Assembly: GCA_963966275.1 (NCBI GenBank) | Contig: CAWZYQ010000005.1 | Span: 1-58,144 of the forward strand | Length of the DNA stretch: 58,144 nucleotides | Source of the DNA: UBA10427 sp003500135 | GTDB lineage: Bacteria; Bacteroidota; Bacteroidia; Cytophagales; Cyclobacteriaceae | Direction: 5' to 3' | In this document: piece after piece, positions 41,582 through 51,116 of the stretch | Position numbering within the stretch: position 1 is the stretch's first letter | How the letters are laid out: each line of letters begins with the position of its first letter | Notes under the pieces: generated by a model | The model's database searches: none | Told to the model about the DNA's origin: nothing | Seen by the model: the letters and a program-made list of their open reading frames with translations, nothing else | Position numbers and translations under genes: made by a program

Positions 41582-42343
41582 TTATTTGTATTCTTTCTTC
41601 TCTTCTTCAGTTGAAGCCTCTTCTTTTGGCTCTTCCTTAGCAGCAGGAGCTTCTTCCTTTTTAGCTTCCGCTTTAGGAGCTTCTTCCTTCACTTCTTCTT
41701 TTTTAGGCTCTTCCTTCTTGGCTTCAGCCTTAGGCTCCTCTTTAACTTCTTCCTCCTTAGGCGCTTCTTTTGGAGCCTCTTCCTTAGGAGCTTCTTCTTT
41801 CACTTCAGCTTCCGCAGACGGCGCAGCTGCTTCTTCAGCCGGAGCTTCTTCTTTAGGCGCTTCTTCAGCTACTTCCGGTTCTTCAACTTTTTGCTTGGCT
41901 TTCAAAGCTTCAGCTTTAGCTTCATTCACCTTTCTTTCAGCTTCCAGCCTTGCACGCTTATCACTATCGGCCTTTTTCGCCAGCGAATCTATTTTGCTGT
42001 CGATCTTGGACGTCTTGTCTTTAAGCCATGCTTCGAATTTCTTATCAGCTTCTTCTTGTGTAATAGCTCCTTTTGCTACTCCAATCTGAAGATGCTTACG
42101 CAACATGATACCTTTATACGAAAGAATTCTTCGAGCGGTATCGGTAGGTTGCGCACCTTTCAATACCCAATCCAGCGCTTTAGGCTCATCAATTCTGATG
42201 GTTGCCGGATCAGTATTTGGATTGTAGATTCCTAGTTTTTCAATAAATCTACCGTCACGTGGCGCCCTGGCGTCAGCAACCACTATGTCATATAACGCCA
42301 GCTTTTTGCGTCCTCGACGCGCTAATCTGATTTTTACTGCCAT
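41582..42343 (-). CDS. rpsP: 30S ribosomal protein S16 with long low-complexity tail
   Basis: 253 residues against about 80-90 for canonical S16. The S16 core (MAVKIRLARRGRKKLALYDIVV to about residue 85) is intact. Residues 86-150 continue as a helical, Lys/Glu-rich extension. From about 150 the sequence is almost only Glu, Ala, Lys, Pro with short repeats (EAPKEE, KEEAPAE). S16 extensions occur in Bacteroidota but this one is unusually long. The tail is probably disordered and extends from the ribosome surface (inference). First gene of the operon with a strong promoter. Confidence 0.95.
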   Translation of the reverse strand: MAVKIRLARRGRKKLALYDIVVADARAPRDGRFIEKLGIYNPNTDPATIRIDEPKALDWVLKGAQPTDTARRILSYKGIMLRKHLQIGVAKGAITQEEADKKFEAWLKDKTSKIDSKIDSLAKKADSDKRARLEAERKVNEAKAEALKAKQKVEEPEVAEEAPKEEAPAEEAAAPSAEAEVKEEAPKEEAPKEAPKEEEVKEEPKAEAKKEEPKKEEVKEEAPKAEAKKEEAPAAKEEPKEEASTEEEKKEYK

Positions 42344-42392
42344 TTAACAATAATTTTGTTTATGGATCCCGTCCAATTTTGAAATAAGGCTG

Positions 42393-42422
42393 CAAAGATA
42401 ATTAATTAATTCATTGCACAAA
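42393..42422 (-). promoter_or_regulatory. Predicted rpsP promoter (TTTG-N18-TATCTTTG)
   Basis: Minus strand: TTTG at 42419-42422, 18 bases, then TATCTTTG at 42393-42400. Both elements match the Bacteroidota consensus. The leader to the ATG is about 45 bases. Confidence 0.75.
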
Positions 42423-42560
42423 AGCTTTGCATAAAAGATTAATCACCAAATATGACCGAAGCCCAAATATAGGACATTGAATTTCAAACATTTATTTCAG
42501 GACCCAGTTAATGTATTTGCTTAAACGAATATGCAATTTTTATAGTGCTTTTATAATAAT

Positions 42561-42568
42561 TACCTTTG
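42561..42568 (+). promoter_or_regulatory. Predicted -7 box TACCTTTG for sucA
   Basis: Full match to TAnnTTTG, 16 bp before the ATG at 42584; a weak T-rich -33 lies about 20 bp upstream. Confidence 0.5.
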
Positions 42569-42583
42569 GAAGGTAAAGTTAAT

Positions 42584-45307
42584 ATGATGGACAAATTTTC
42601 CTATATATCTAATGCGAACCCCGGATATATCGACGGTTTATACCAAAAGTATAAAGAAAATCCGGAGTCTGTGGACCAAACCTGGCAAAGGTTCTTTGAA
42701 GGATTTGATTTCTCTCAGGAGAAATTTGGAGGTAATGGCCAGGCTACAGGTGTGGCAGAAAGCTTATCTGCCAAAGAACTCGCCGTAAGAAACCTGATTC
42801 ACGCCTACAGGACACGAGGCCATTTAAAGTCAGACACAAACCCTATACGGCCGCGACGAAATCACAAAGTACTGCTCTCCCCCGAAGATTTCGGCCTCGA
42901 AAAGTCGGACCTCGACACTGAGTTCGATGTGGGAAGTATATTAGGTATTGGTAAAGCCTCGTTGAGAAAAATAATAGACACGCTTAAAACCGTATATCTG
43001 GGGCCAATAGGTTTTGAGTTCATGCACGTCCGCGACCCGGAAATCATCGAGTGGTTTAAAAAGAAATGTGAAAAGGAATTTTTTCATTACATGCCTTCCT
43101 TGGATGAAAAAAAGCACATACTGAGAAAACTCAACGAGGCAGTGGTATTCGAAAATTTTCTGCACACTAAATATATTGGCCAAAAAAGGTTTTCTCTCGA
43201 AGGAGGTGAAAATGCCATTCCTTTCCTCGATAAATCAATCAGAGCAGCTGCGGAAAACGGAACAAAAGAAGTAGTGATCGGTATGGCTCATCGAGGCCGC
43301 TTAAATGTGCTGGCAAATATCATGGGCAAAACATATGAACAGATCTTCAATGAATTTGAAGGGTCTGCTACTCCAGATATGACCATGGGAGATGGCGATG
43401 TAAAATACCACCTCGGCTATTCCAGTGAACTCAACATAAATGACCAGTCGGTCTATCTTAAACTTACCCCCAACCCATCACACCTCGAAGCAGTAGACCC
43501 GGTTGTTTTAGGATATACCAGGGCGCAGATTGATGATGAATACAAAGGGAATTTAAAATCTGCCATGCCCATCCTTATTCATGGTGACGCAGCAGTGGCC
43601 GGACAAGGTATCGTATATGAAATTACACAAATGGCACAATTGCCCGGATATACCACCGGCGGTACCATTCATTTTGTAATTAATAATCAGGTTGGCTTTA
43701 CAACAGATTACGATGATGCCAGATCGAGCATCTATTGCACTGATATTGGCAAAATAATTGACTGCCCGGTACTTCATGTGAACGGTGATAATGCCGAAGC
43801 AGTAAATTTTGCCGCCCAACTGGCAGTTGAATATCGAAATAAGTTCGGAAAGGATATTTATATTGACTTGCTTTGCTACCGCCGACATGGCCACAATGAA
43901 AGTGATGAACCCAAGTTCACCCAACCGAAACTGTATAATCTAATAGCCAAACACCCCAACCCCCGGGAAGTATACTCCAAAGTATTGATTGAAAGAGGTG
44001 ATGTAGAAGCGGAACTTGCAAAAAAAATGGATAAGGAGTTCCGGAAACTTTTACAGGATCGTCTCAATCAGGTAAAGCAAAACCCATTGCCTTATCAGCC
44101 TCAAAAGCTGGAGGAAGAATGGAAGCAAATGGAAAAAGCGAAACCTGAAGATTTTGACTCGTCACCTGAAACTGCGATAGATGCCGATAGAATAGAGCAA
44201 ATCGGTAAGGCCCTAACCCACCTTCCAAAGGGTTTTAAGCCGATCAAGCAAATAGAAAAGTTGTTTAAAGAACGAAAACAGAACTTTTTTGAAAAGAAGC
44301 AGCTCAATTGGGCTGACGCAGAATTACTGGCCTACGGATCAATTTTGATGGAGAATAAAATTATCCGGATGTCGGGCCAGGACAGTAAACGAGGCACCTT
44401 TTCTCATCGACATGCTATTGTATTTGATGCTGAGTCCAATGAGCCGTATTGTAATCTTGATCATATATCTGAGGAGCAGGGAAAATTTCAAATTTACAAC
44501 TCCCTCCTTTCAGAATTCGGCGTTTTGGGATTTGAATATGGGTACGCCCTTGCGTCGCCTAATGCGCTTGTACTTTGGGAAGCACAATTTGGCGATTTTG
44601 GCAATGGCGCTCAGGTCATCATTGATCAGTTTATTTCAAGCGCCGAAACCAAATGGCAGCGCATGAATGGACTGGTTATGCTGTTACCACATGGTTATGA
44701 AGGCCAGGGACCGGAGCACTCCAGTGCACGGCCGGAACGCTTTCTGGAAATGGCTGCCGACTATAATATGGTTGTGGCCAACGTTACAACACCAGCGAAT
44801 TTTTTCCACTTACTACGAAGACAAGTGACATGGAATTTCCGTAAACCTTGTGTTGTATTATCACCCAAATCGCTCTTGCGGCACCCCGATGTCATTTCAC
44901 CCATTGATGATTTTGCAAAAGGTAAGTTTCAGGAAGTACTGGGAGACGATTATGTAACCAACAAAAATGTGACGCGGGTGATATTATGTAACGGTAAGAT
45001 TTTTTATGATCTGAAGACAGCCCAAAAAGAGGAAAAAAGACAAGATGTGGCCATTATCCGCATAGAGCAGCTTTTCCCCTGGCCGGAGAAACAAATTGAA
45101 AAACTGCTCAAAAAATATAAGGGCCCCGAAATATTCTGGGTACAGGAAGAACCGGAAAACATGGGCGCATGGACATACATATTGAGAAAATTCCGGGAAA
45201 AGATCTCGAAAGGGATTTATAGAAAGCCAAGTGCTTCTCCTGCCACCGGTTTTATGAAAGTGCATCAAAAAGAACAAAAAGAAATTATCAAAAAAGCTTT
45301 TGAATAA
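42584..45307 (+). CDS. sucA: 2-oxoglutarate dehydrogenase E1 component
   Basis: 907 residues from ATG 42584 (the next codon is also ATG, at 42587). The N-terminal segment ANPGYIDGLYQKYKENPESVDQTWQRFF is the E2-binding part. The TPP-binding half has the GMAHRGRLNVLANI, the GDAAVAGQGIVYE and the NNQVGFTT stretches with the catalytic His region (HLGYS...NPSHLEAVDPV). The transketolase C-terminal domains follow. It decarboxylates 2-oxoglutarate and passes the succinyl group to the E2 lipoyl arm. First gene of the E1-E2-E3 operon. Confidence 0.97.
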   Translation: MMDKFSYISNANPGYIDGLYQKYKENPESVDQTWQRFFEGFDFSQEKFGGNGQATGVAESLSAKELAVRNLIHAYRTRGHLKSDTNPIRPRRNHKVLLSPEDFGLEKSDLDTEFDVGSILGIGKASLRKIIDTLKTVYLGPIGFEFMHVRDPEIIEWFKKKCEKEFFHYMPSLDEKKHILRKLNEAVVFENFLHTKYIGQKRFSLEGGENAIPFLDKSIRAAAENGTKEVVIGMAHRGRLNVLANIMGKTYEQIFNEFEGSATPDMTMGDGDVKYHLGYSSELNINDQSVYLKLTPNPSHLEAVDPVVLGYTRAQIDDEYKGNLKSAMPILIHGDAAVAGQGIVYEITQMAQLPGYTTGGTIHFVINNQVGFTTDYDDARSSIYCTDIGKIIDCPVLHVNGDNAEAVNFAAQLAVEYRNKFGKDIYIDLLCYRRHGHNESDEPKFTQPKLYNLIAKHPNPREVYSKVLIERGDVEAELAKKMDKEFRKLLQDRLNQVKQNPLPYQPQKLEEEWKQMEKAKPEDFDSSPETAIDADRIEQIGKALTHLPKGFKPIKQIEKLFKERKQNFFEKKQLNWADAELLAYGSILMENKIIRMSGQDSKRGTFSHRHAIVFDAESNEPYCNLDHISEEQGKFQIYNSLLSEFGVLGFEYGYALASPNALVLWEAQFGDFGNGAQVIIDQFISSAETKWQRMNGLVMLLPHGYEGQGPEHSSARPERFLEMAADYNMVVANVTTPANFFHLLRRQVTWNFRKPCVVLSPKSLLRHPDVISPIDDFAKGKFQEVLGDDYVTNKNVTRVILCNGKIFYDLKTAQKEEKRQDVAIIRIEQLFPWPEKQIEKLLKKYKGPEIFWVQEEPENMGAWTYILRKFREKISKGIYRKPSASPATGFMKVHQKEQKEIIKKAFE

Positions 45308-45319
45308 ATTATCAGCTCA

Positions 45320-46906
45320 ATGAATCTCGAAATAAAAGTACCATCAGTTGGTGAATCGATTACAGAGGTTACAGTAGCCCAGTGGGTAAAGCAAGACGGC
45401 GATTACGTTGAAATGGACGAGGTAATATGTGAACTCGAATCAGACAAAGCCACATTTGAATTGACCGCCGAAGCTTCCGGGAAGCTGCAGACCAATGCTG
45501 AAGAAGGCGATACACTTGAAGTAGGCGCTGTGATTTGTCATATTGACACTGAGGCAAAAGGCGATCAACAGCAAAAAGACAAAGGAGGATCTAAAAAAGA
45601 AGAAGATGACACCGACGATGAAGGCGGGGCATCCAAAAAAGAAAGCTCTTCAGATGGCCCAAAGAAAACCGGAGAAGTCATCGAAATGAAAGTGCCTGCC
45701 GTAGGTGAATCAATTACAGAGGTAACCATCAGTTCATGGTCCAAAAATACCGGCGATTATGTTGAGCTTGATGAAGTGATCGCTGAAATAGAGTCTGACA
45801 AGGCAACTTTTGAACTCACCGCAGAGGCAGACGGCTTTCTGGAAGTACTGGTAGAAGAAGGCGAAACAGTTGATGTAGGAACCCTGCTTTGTAAAATCGA
45901 AGTAGCCGAAGGCGGTACGGTTGAGGATTCGGGAAATGAAGATAAGGCCCGGGAAAAAGACACCTCCAAAGAAGACGAAAAAGAAGGCGAAGAATCCTAT
46001 GCTACCGGGCATGCATCTCCGGCCGCTGCTAAAATCTTAAATGAAAAGGGCATTTCGCCGGAAGAAGTAAAAGGAACCGGTAAAGACGGACGCATCACAA
46101 AGGAAGATGCGATGAAAGCCGAGAAAAAAGCTTCGGAAAAACAGGAACAGAAAAAGGAAGAAAAAACCGGTCAAGACACCCCGCAAAAATCATCAGCAAG
46201 TGGCGATCGTGAGCAGCGACGTCAGAAAATGAGTCAATTGAGAAAGACGATCTCAAGAAGACTGGTATCCGTGAAAAATGAAACAGCCATGCTCACTACC
46301 TTCAATGAAGTGAACATGAAGCCGGTTATGGATATCCGTAAAAAATACAAGGAAATGTTTAAGGAAAAATATGACATTAACCTGGGTTTCATGTCGTTTT
46401 TTGCCAAAGCATGCTGTATGGCACTTAAAGAGTGGCCTGCGGTAAACGCCATGATCGATGGTGACGAGATGGTCTATAATGATTTCTGCGACATTTCAAT
46501 TGCCGTTTCCACACCCAAAGGTCTTGTTGTACCTGTTATTCGCAATGCCGAAAACATGTCTTTTGACGAAATAGAAAAGGAAATTATAAGATTAGCTACC
46601 CGGGCACGTGATGGCAAGCTGAGCATTGATGAAATGCAGGGAGGCACATTCACTATAACAAATGGTGGTGTGTTTGGCTCCATGATGTCAACGCCAATTA
46701 TTAACGCCCCACAATCGGCTATTTTGGGTATGCACAATATTGTTCAGCGCCCGATGGCTGTTGATGGTGAGGTCGTCATTCTACCGATGATGTACATTGC
46801 CCTGTCTTATGATCACCGTATCATAGATGGTCGCGAATCGGTAAGTTTCCTGGTACGAGTTAAAGAATTGTTAGAAGACCCAACCCGTTTGTTGTTGGGC
46901 ATATAA
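45320..46906 (+). CDS. sucB: Dihydrolipoamide succinyltransferase (E2) with two lipoyl domains
   Basis: 528 residues, longer than E. coli SucB (405). Two lipoyl domains, each with the ESDKATFEL motif (Lys43 and Lys161), are joined by acidic linkers. A peripheral-subunit-binding domain is at about 228-268. A catalytic domain (about 300-528) ends in YDHRIIDGRE (His499, Asp503). Single-lipoyl E2o is the norm; two-lipoyl E2s occur in some bacteria. It carries the succinyl group from E1 to CoA. Sits 12 bp after sucA. Confidence 0.95.
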   Translation: MNLEIKVPSVGESITEVTVAQWVKQDGDYVEMDEVICELESDKATFELTAEASGKLQTNAEEGDTLEVGAVICHIDTEAKGDQQQKDKGGSKKEEDDTDDEGGASKKESSSDGPKKTGEVIEMKVPAVGESITEVTISSWSKNTGDYVELDEVIAEIESDKATFELTAEADGFLEVLVEEGETVDVGTLLCKIEVAEGGTVEDSGNEDKAREKDTSKEDEKEGEESYATGHASPAAAKILNEKGISPEEVKGTGKDGRITKEDAMKAEKKASEKQEQKKEEKTGQDTPQKSSASGDREQRRQKMSQLRKTISRRLVSVKNETAMLTTFNEVNMKPVMDIRKKYKEMFKEKYDINLGFMSFFAKACCMALKEWPAVNAMIDGDEMVYNDFCDISIAVSTPKGLVVPVIRNAENMSFDEIEKEIIRLATRARDGKLSIDEMQGGTFTITNGGVFGSMMSTPIINAPQSAILGMHNIVQRPMAVDGEVVILPMMYIALSYDHRIIDGRESVSFLVRVKELLEDPTRLLLGI

Positions 46907-46925
46907 ACCGCATAAATACTGTATT

Positions 46926-48326
46926 ATGAAATACGATGTAACGGTCATTGGCTCAGGACCGGGTGGCTATATCGCAGCCATCCGCTGTGCTCAGTTGGGC
47001 ATGAAAACAGCTATTGTTGAAAAATACAATACACTGGGTGGCACATGCCTCAATGTAGGCTGCATACCCTCAAAAGCGCTCCTCGATTCCTCTGAGCATT
47101 ACCACGCCGCAAAAGAAAATTTCAAAGAACACGGAATAAACACGACCGGCCTGAAGGTAGATCTCAAACAAATGATCAAGCGAAAGAGCGAGGTAGTGAA
47201 ACAAACCACCGATGGCATTCAGTTTCTGATGAAAAAGAATAAAATTGATGTCTTCCATGGGCTTGGATCATTTATCGATCAAAATACGATCGTGGTCACT
47301 GGCGAAGGGGATAAAAAGGAAAAAATCGAAAGCGATAAGGTCATAATTGCAACCGGGTCGAAACCTGCTCTGCTGCCTTTTATTGAACTGGACAAGAAAA
47401 GGATCATCACCAGCACCGAAGCTTTGGAGATGAAAGAGATCCCCAAACATATGATCATTATTGGCGGGGGTATTATAGGTATGGAATTAGGCTCGGTATA
47501 TGGCCGGCTGGGATCAAAAGTTACGGTAGTGGAATTTTTGGACGGGCTGATCCCCACGATGGATAAAACCATGGGCAAAGAATTGCAGAAGTCCCTTAAA
47601 AAATTGGGTTTTGAGTATTACTTCAAACACAAGGTGACCGGTGTAGAAAACAAGGGTAAAGAGGTAGTAGTAAAAGCGGAGAGCCAAAAAGGAGAAACGA
47701 TAGAGCTTAAAGGTGACTACTGCCTGGTATCTATTGGCAGAAGACCCTATACGGAAGGGCTGGGATTGGAAAATATTGGTCTTGAGACCAATGATAAAGG
47801 TCAAATAGAGGTAGATGATCATTTGCAAACTAAAGTTTCCAATGTTTATGCAATAGGCGATGTAATTAAAGGAGCCATGCTTGCCCATAAAGCGGAAGAG
47901 GAAGGGGTGTTTGTGGCCGAGGTGATTGCCGGTCAAAAACCACATATCAATTACAATCTAATACCCGGTGTGGTGTACACCTGGCCCGAGGTTGCTTCAG
48001 TTGGCTACACCGAAGAGCAGCTCAAAGAAAAGGGCACACCCTACAATAGCGGGGCTTTTCCGTTCAAGGCATCAGGAAGGGCACGTGCCAGCATGGACAT
48101 AGACGGCACTGTTAAAGTACTCGCACACAAAGAAACTGATGAAATACTAGGCGTTCATATTATTGGGCCACGTGCAGCGGATATGATCGGTGAGGCAGTG
48201 GTAGCAATGGAATACCGTGCATCGGCAGAGGATATAGCCAGAATGTCACATGCACACCCAACGTATTCGGAAGCATTGAAAGAAGCTTGTCTTGCCGCCA
48301 CTGGAAACAGAGCGCTGAATATTTAA
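46926..48326 (+). CDS. lpdA: Dihydrolipoyl dehydrogenase (E3)
   Basis: 466 residues. FAD site VIGSGPGGYIAAI, redox disulfide CLNVGCIPSK (Cys41 and Cys46), NAD site IGGGIIGMELGSVY (about 180-193) and the C-terminal interface HAHPTYSEAL with His444 and Glu449. Reoxidises the E2 lipoyl arm with NAD+. Encoded 19 bp after sucB and closed by a terminator, so it probably serves this 2-oxoglutarate complex first and may serve the pyruvate complex too. Confidence 0.96.
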   Translation: MKYDVTVIGSGPGGYIAAIRCAQLGMKTAIVEKYNTLGGTCLNVGCIPSKALLDSSEHYHAAKENFKEHGINTTGLKVDLKQMIKRKSEVVKQTTDGIQFLMKKNKIDVFHGLGSFIDQNTIVVTGEGDKKEKIESDKVIIATGSKPALLPFIELDKKRIITSTEALEMKEIPKHMIIIGGGIIGMELGSVYGRLGSKVTVVEFLDGLIPTMDKTMGKELQKSLKKLGFEYYFKHKVTGVENKGKEVVVKAESQKGETIELKGDYCLVSIGRRPYTEGLGLENIGLETNDKGQIEVDDHLQTKVSNVYAIGDVIKGAMLAHKAEEEGVFVAEVIAGQKPHINYNLIPGVVYTWPEVASVGYTEEQLKEKGTPYNSGAFPFKASGRARASMDIDGTVKVLAHKETDEILGVHIIGPRAADMIGEAVVAMEYRASAEDIARMSHAHPTYSEALKEACLAATGNRALNI

Positions 48327-48363
48327 GCCGAACTCATCTTTATGGTTAAATAGACTACGTCCT

Positions 48364-48390
48364 AAGGCGTGCATCAGGCACGCCTTTTTT
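48364..48390 (+). terminator. Terminator after lpdA
   Basis: AAGGCGTGC (48364-48372) pairs perfectly with GCACGCCTT (48378-48386), 5-base loop, T-run to 48390. Confidence 0.92.
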
Positions 48391-48469
48391 GATGAATAAA
48401 CTTTAACCGTCTTTTAACAATGCTATCTGCCACTCATCAACTTTGTGTTTCTTTTCAAAATGCAACATT

Positions 48470-48477
48470 TATATTTG
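48470..48477 (+). promoter_or_regulatory. Predicted -7 box TATATTTG for the M13 peptidase
   Basis: Perfect TATATTTG followed by CCA, 18 bp before the ATG at 48495. A -33-like TTTC lies 18 bases upstream. The same TATATTTGCCA occurs before accD. Confidence 0.6.
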
Positions 48478-48494
48478 CCATTTGAACTTATTGT

Positions 48495-50558
48495 ATGCAC
48501 ATGAAGAGGAACTTTTTATGGATGGCAGGACTGGCGCTAGGCGTTCTTATTACAGCCTGCTCAACTAAACAGGAAAACGATGAAGCCGTACAGGCCATCG
48601 CGTTTGAAAACATGGACTCTACTTATTCCCCTGCGGACGATTTTTTTATGTTCGTCAATGGAAAATGGGTAGAAAAAACAGCGATCCCGGATGATCAGGG
48701 CCGCTGGGGCAGTTTCAATGAATTGCGTGAAACCAACAATGAAGTGGTTTTAAACGTATTGGAAAAAGCTGCCGAAAGCGGAAAGTATGAAGAGGGTAGT
48801 GACCAACAAAAAGCAGCCGACTTTTACGCAATAGGAATGGATTCACTATTAGCAGAAAAAGTAGGCATAGAACCACTTATGCCCCATTTTGAAAAGATCA
48901 GGTCTATCGAAAGCAAAGAATCACTACAGAGCTACCTGCAGGAGCAACAGCAAAGTGGCGGCGGTGCATTTTTCTCATTTTCAGTTTTTGCCGACCTTAT
49001 GAACAGCAGCATGAATACGGCATATCTGGGTCAGGGTGGGCTTGGTCTGCCTGACAAAGACTACTATTTCCCGGAAGAAGAACGAATGGTAGAAATTCGG
49101 GAAAAATACGTGGATCACATCGCCAGAATGATGCAATTTATCGGTTACACTGCTGAGGAAGCAGCACAGGCCGCTGAAAAAATCATGGCTCTGGAAACGG
49201 ACCTTGCTGCAGGATCAATGAACCGTCGCGAACAGAGAAATATACCTGCACTATACAACAAATTTGCAGTAACTGATCTGCCGGAACTTAGCAGCTCTAT
49301 CGACTGGCCGGCTTATTTCGAGTCATTCGAAATCACCAACATCGATACCATTATTGTTATGCAGCCAAAGTACTTTGAAGCATTTGAAGGTGTATTGGCT
49401 AGTTATTCAATAGATGAATGGCAAAAATATCTCGAGTGGCGATTAATTGATGAAACGGCGAATTATCTGAACCACGATATCGTTGCTGCAAATTTTGATT
49501 TCTTCGGCAAAGAACTAAACGGCCTTGAGCAAATGCGATCACGATGGAAACGCGTGCTGGGTACAACCAATGGATTTCTTGGAGAGGCTATAGGGAAATT
49601 ATATGTCGATGAGGTATTTCCTCCGGAGGCCAAAGAAAAGGCCAAGGAGATGGTCGACTTTATCATTTTGGCCTACGAAGATCGCATTAATAACCTGGAG
49701 TGGATGAGTGATTCAACCAAAAAAATGGCATTGAAAAAACTGGATGCATTTACGGTTAAAATCGGTTATCCGGATAAGTGGAAAGAGTATAGCGGTATGG
49801 AAGTATCGGCAGACCCGGCAACGGCCTCTTACATTGACAATGTGATCGATGCAAGCCATTATACTTACATGAAACAGGTAAGAAAATATGGAGAAGAGGT
49901 AGATAAGCAGGAATGGGGCATGAGCCCGCAAACGGTAAATGCCTATTATAATCCGTTGAACAACGAAATTGTATTTCCGGCAGCTATTCTTCAACCACCT
50001 TTCTACAATTACAAAGCAGATGCCGCAGTAAACTTTGGAGGTATCGGTGCGGTAATTGGCCACGAGATCTCACATGGTTTCGATGATCAGGGAAGTCGTT
50101 TCGACGCCGAAGGAAATATGGTTAACTGGTGGAAACCTGAAGACAAGCAGCAGTTTGATGAAAGATCGGCACTACTTGTGAAGCAATTTGCATCCTATGA
50201 ACCGCTGGAAGGCGTTTATGTAGATGGTCAATTAACGCTAGGTGAAAATATAGGTGATCTGGGCGGAGTGAATGCAGCACTGAGCGGTCTTCAAAAATAC
50301 TATGGAAAATATGGAAGACCTGAGGACATAGACGGCCTGACTCCTGAGCAACGGTTTTTCATAAGCTGGGCTACAATATGGCGCATCAAATATCGCGACG
50401 AAGCGCTACGTACTCAAATTAAAACCGATCCGCATTCACCAGGCATGTATCGCGCTAATGGACCATTACGCAATATTCCTGAGTTTTATGCGGCTTTTAA
50501 TGTCACAGAAAATAATGAAATGTATCAACCGGACTCACTAAGAGTGGTTATCTGGTAA
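48495..50558 (+). CDS. M13 family zinc metallopeptidase lipoprotein
   Basis: 687 residues from ATG 48495 (ATG 48501 is equally possible). Lipoprotein signal with ITAC lipobox. Peptidase M13 N-terminal domain (about 40-440), then the catalytic domain with HEISH (His523, Glu524, His527) and the third zinc ligand Glu584 in GENIGDLGG. The NAYYNPLNNEIVFPAAILQPPF stretch is typical. Neprilysin-like enzymes cleave short peptides at hydrophobic residues; this one is exported and lipid-anchored, so it works in the periplasm or on the surface. Stands alone between two terminators. Confidence 0.94.
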   Translation: MHMKRNFLWMAGLALGVLITACSTKQENDEAVQAIAFENMDSTYSPADDFFMFVNGKWVEKTAIPDDQGRWGSFNELRETNNEVVLNVLEKAAESGKYEEGSDQQKAADFYAIGMDSLLAEKVGIEPLMPHFEKIRSIESKESLQSYLQEQQQSGGGAFFSFSVFADLMNSSMNTAYLGQGGLGLPDKDYYFPEEERMVEIREKYVDHIARMMQFIGYTAEEAAQAAEKIMALETDLAAGSMNRREQRNIPALYNKFAVTDLPELSSSIDWPAYFESFEITNIDTIIVMQPKYFEAFEGVLASYSIDEWQKYLEWRLIDETANYLNHDIVAANFDFFGKELNGLEQMRSRWKRVLGTTNGFLGEAIGKLYVDEVFPPEAKEKAKEMVDFIILAYEDRINNLEWMSDSTKKMALKKLDAFTVKIGYPDKWKEYSGMEVSADPATASYIDNVIDASHYTYMKQVRKYGEEVDKQEWGMSPQTVNAYYNPLNNEIVFPAAILQPPFYNYKADAAVNFGGIGAVIGHEISHGFDDQGSRFDAEGNMVNWWKPEDKQQFDERSALLVKQFASYEPLEGVYVDGQLTLGENIGDLGGVNAALSGLQKYYGKYGRPEDIDGLTPEQRFFISWATIWRIKYRDEALRTQIKTDPHSPGMYRANGPLRNIPEFYAAFNVTENNEMYQPDSLRVVIW

Positions 50559-50585
50559 CAGGTACTTCAGCATGAATTTATCTTG

Positions 50586-50614
50586 AAAGGCCATCCATTA
50601 GGGTGGCCTTTTTT
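50586..50614 (+). terminator. Terminator after the M13 peptidase
   Basis: AAAGGCCATCC (50586-50596) pairs with GGGTGGCCTTT (50601-50611) with one G-T pair, 4-base loop, T-run. Confidence 0.9.
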
Positions 50615-51115
50615 CTATTGCATATACAAGCTTGAAATCAATAATATTAAGAGCGCCATTATAAGTAGCCACCTGGAAAAATAATTTTGAGAAAGCAGAC
50701 CACTCAGTAATATTAAAGTTCCATCTTTTTTAAGCCTTTCCAAAAACTCAACTTCCCCGTATCTCCATTTTCTTCTGAAGCTCAAAACCTTGATTCCTGA
50801 TTTCCAAACGGAGTTTTTCAAACCCAAAACATCATCAGATTGCCAGTGGTAAGTATCACTACCGGCAACTTTAATTAAGGCGTTGGTTTTGAAATCACTG
50901 AATTTTATCGAGGCCACGATATTTTCCGGGTTTTCATCAATAAAGACAACATAGCTAACTCTAAAAAAGCCTTTTCTTAAAAAGTAGTATCTTTTTTGTC
51001 CCCACTCTCCTACTGCATTTCCAGTCCAGTTGTTTTTGGTCAGGTAACCGGTTTGGTTTGTGTTCGCCCACAATCTAAAAGTATTATCACCAACTTTCCT
51101 TTTCCAAAATATCAT
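50615..51115 (-). CDS. Hypothetical protein with C-terminal membrane anchor
   Basis: 166 residues from ATG 51115, one base past the stop of the EamA gene (TGA at 51117-51119). A TTG at 51127 would overlap that gene and is not preferred. Residues 1-140 are soluble, rich in Trp, Lys and Tyr, with beta-strand alternation (RYYFLRKGFFRVSYVVFID). The pattern loosely resembles tubby/LURP-one-type barrels but I do not claim it. Residues about 145-163 (WLLIMALLILLISSLYM) form one transmembrane helix, so the protein is probably tail-anchored. Function unknown; co-transcription with the EamA transporter upstream is likely. Confidence 0.6.
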   Translation of the reverse strand: MIFWKRKVGDNTFRLWANTNQTGYLTKNNWTGNAVGEWGQKRYYFLRKGFFRVSYVVFIDENPENIVASIKFSDFKTNALIKVAGSDTYHWQSDDVLGLKNSVWKSGIKVLSFRRKWRYGEVEFLERLKKDGTLILLSGLLSQNYFSRWLLIMALLILLISSLYMQ

Positions 51116-51116
51116 T

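Noticed and set aside
41586..42089. Ser-rich plus-strand ORF opposite the S16 tail
   Set aside because: It is the complement of the Glu/Ala/Lys repeats; the Ser/Ala monotony is a by-product of that repeat.
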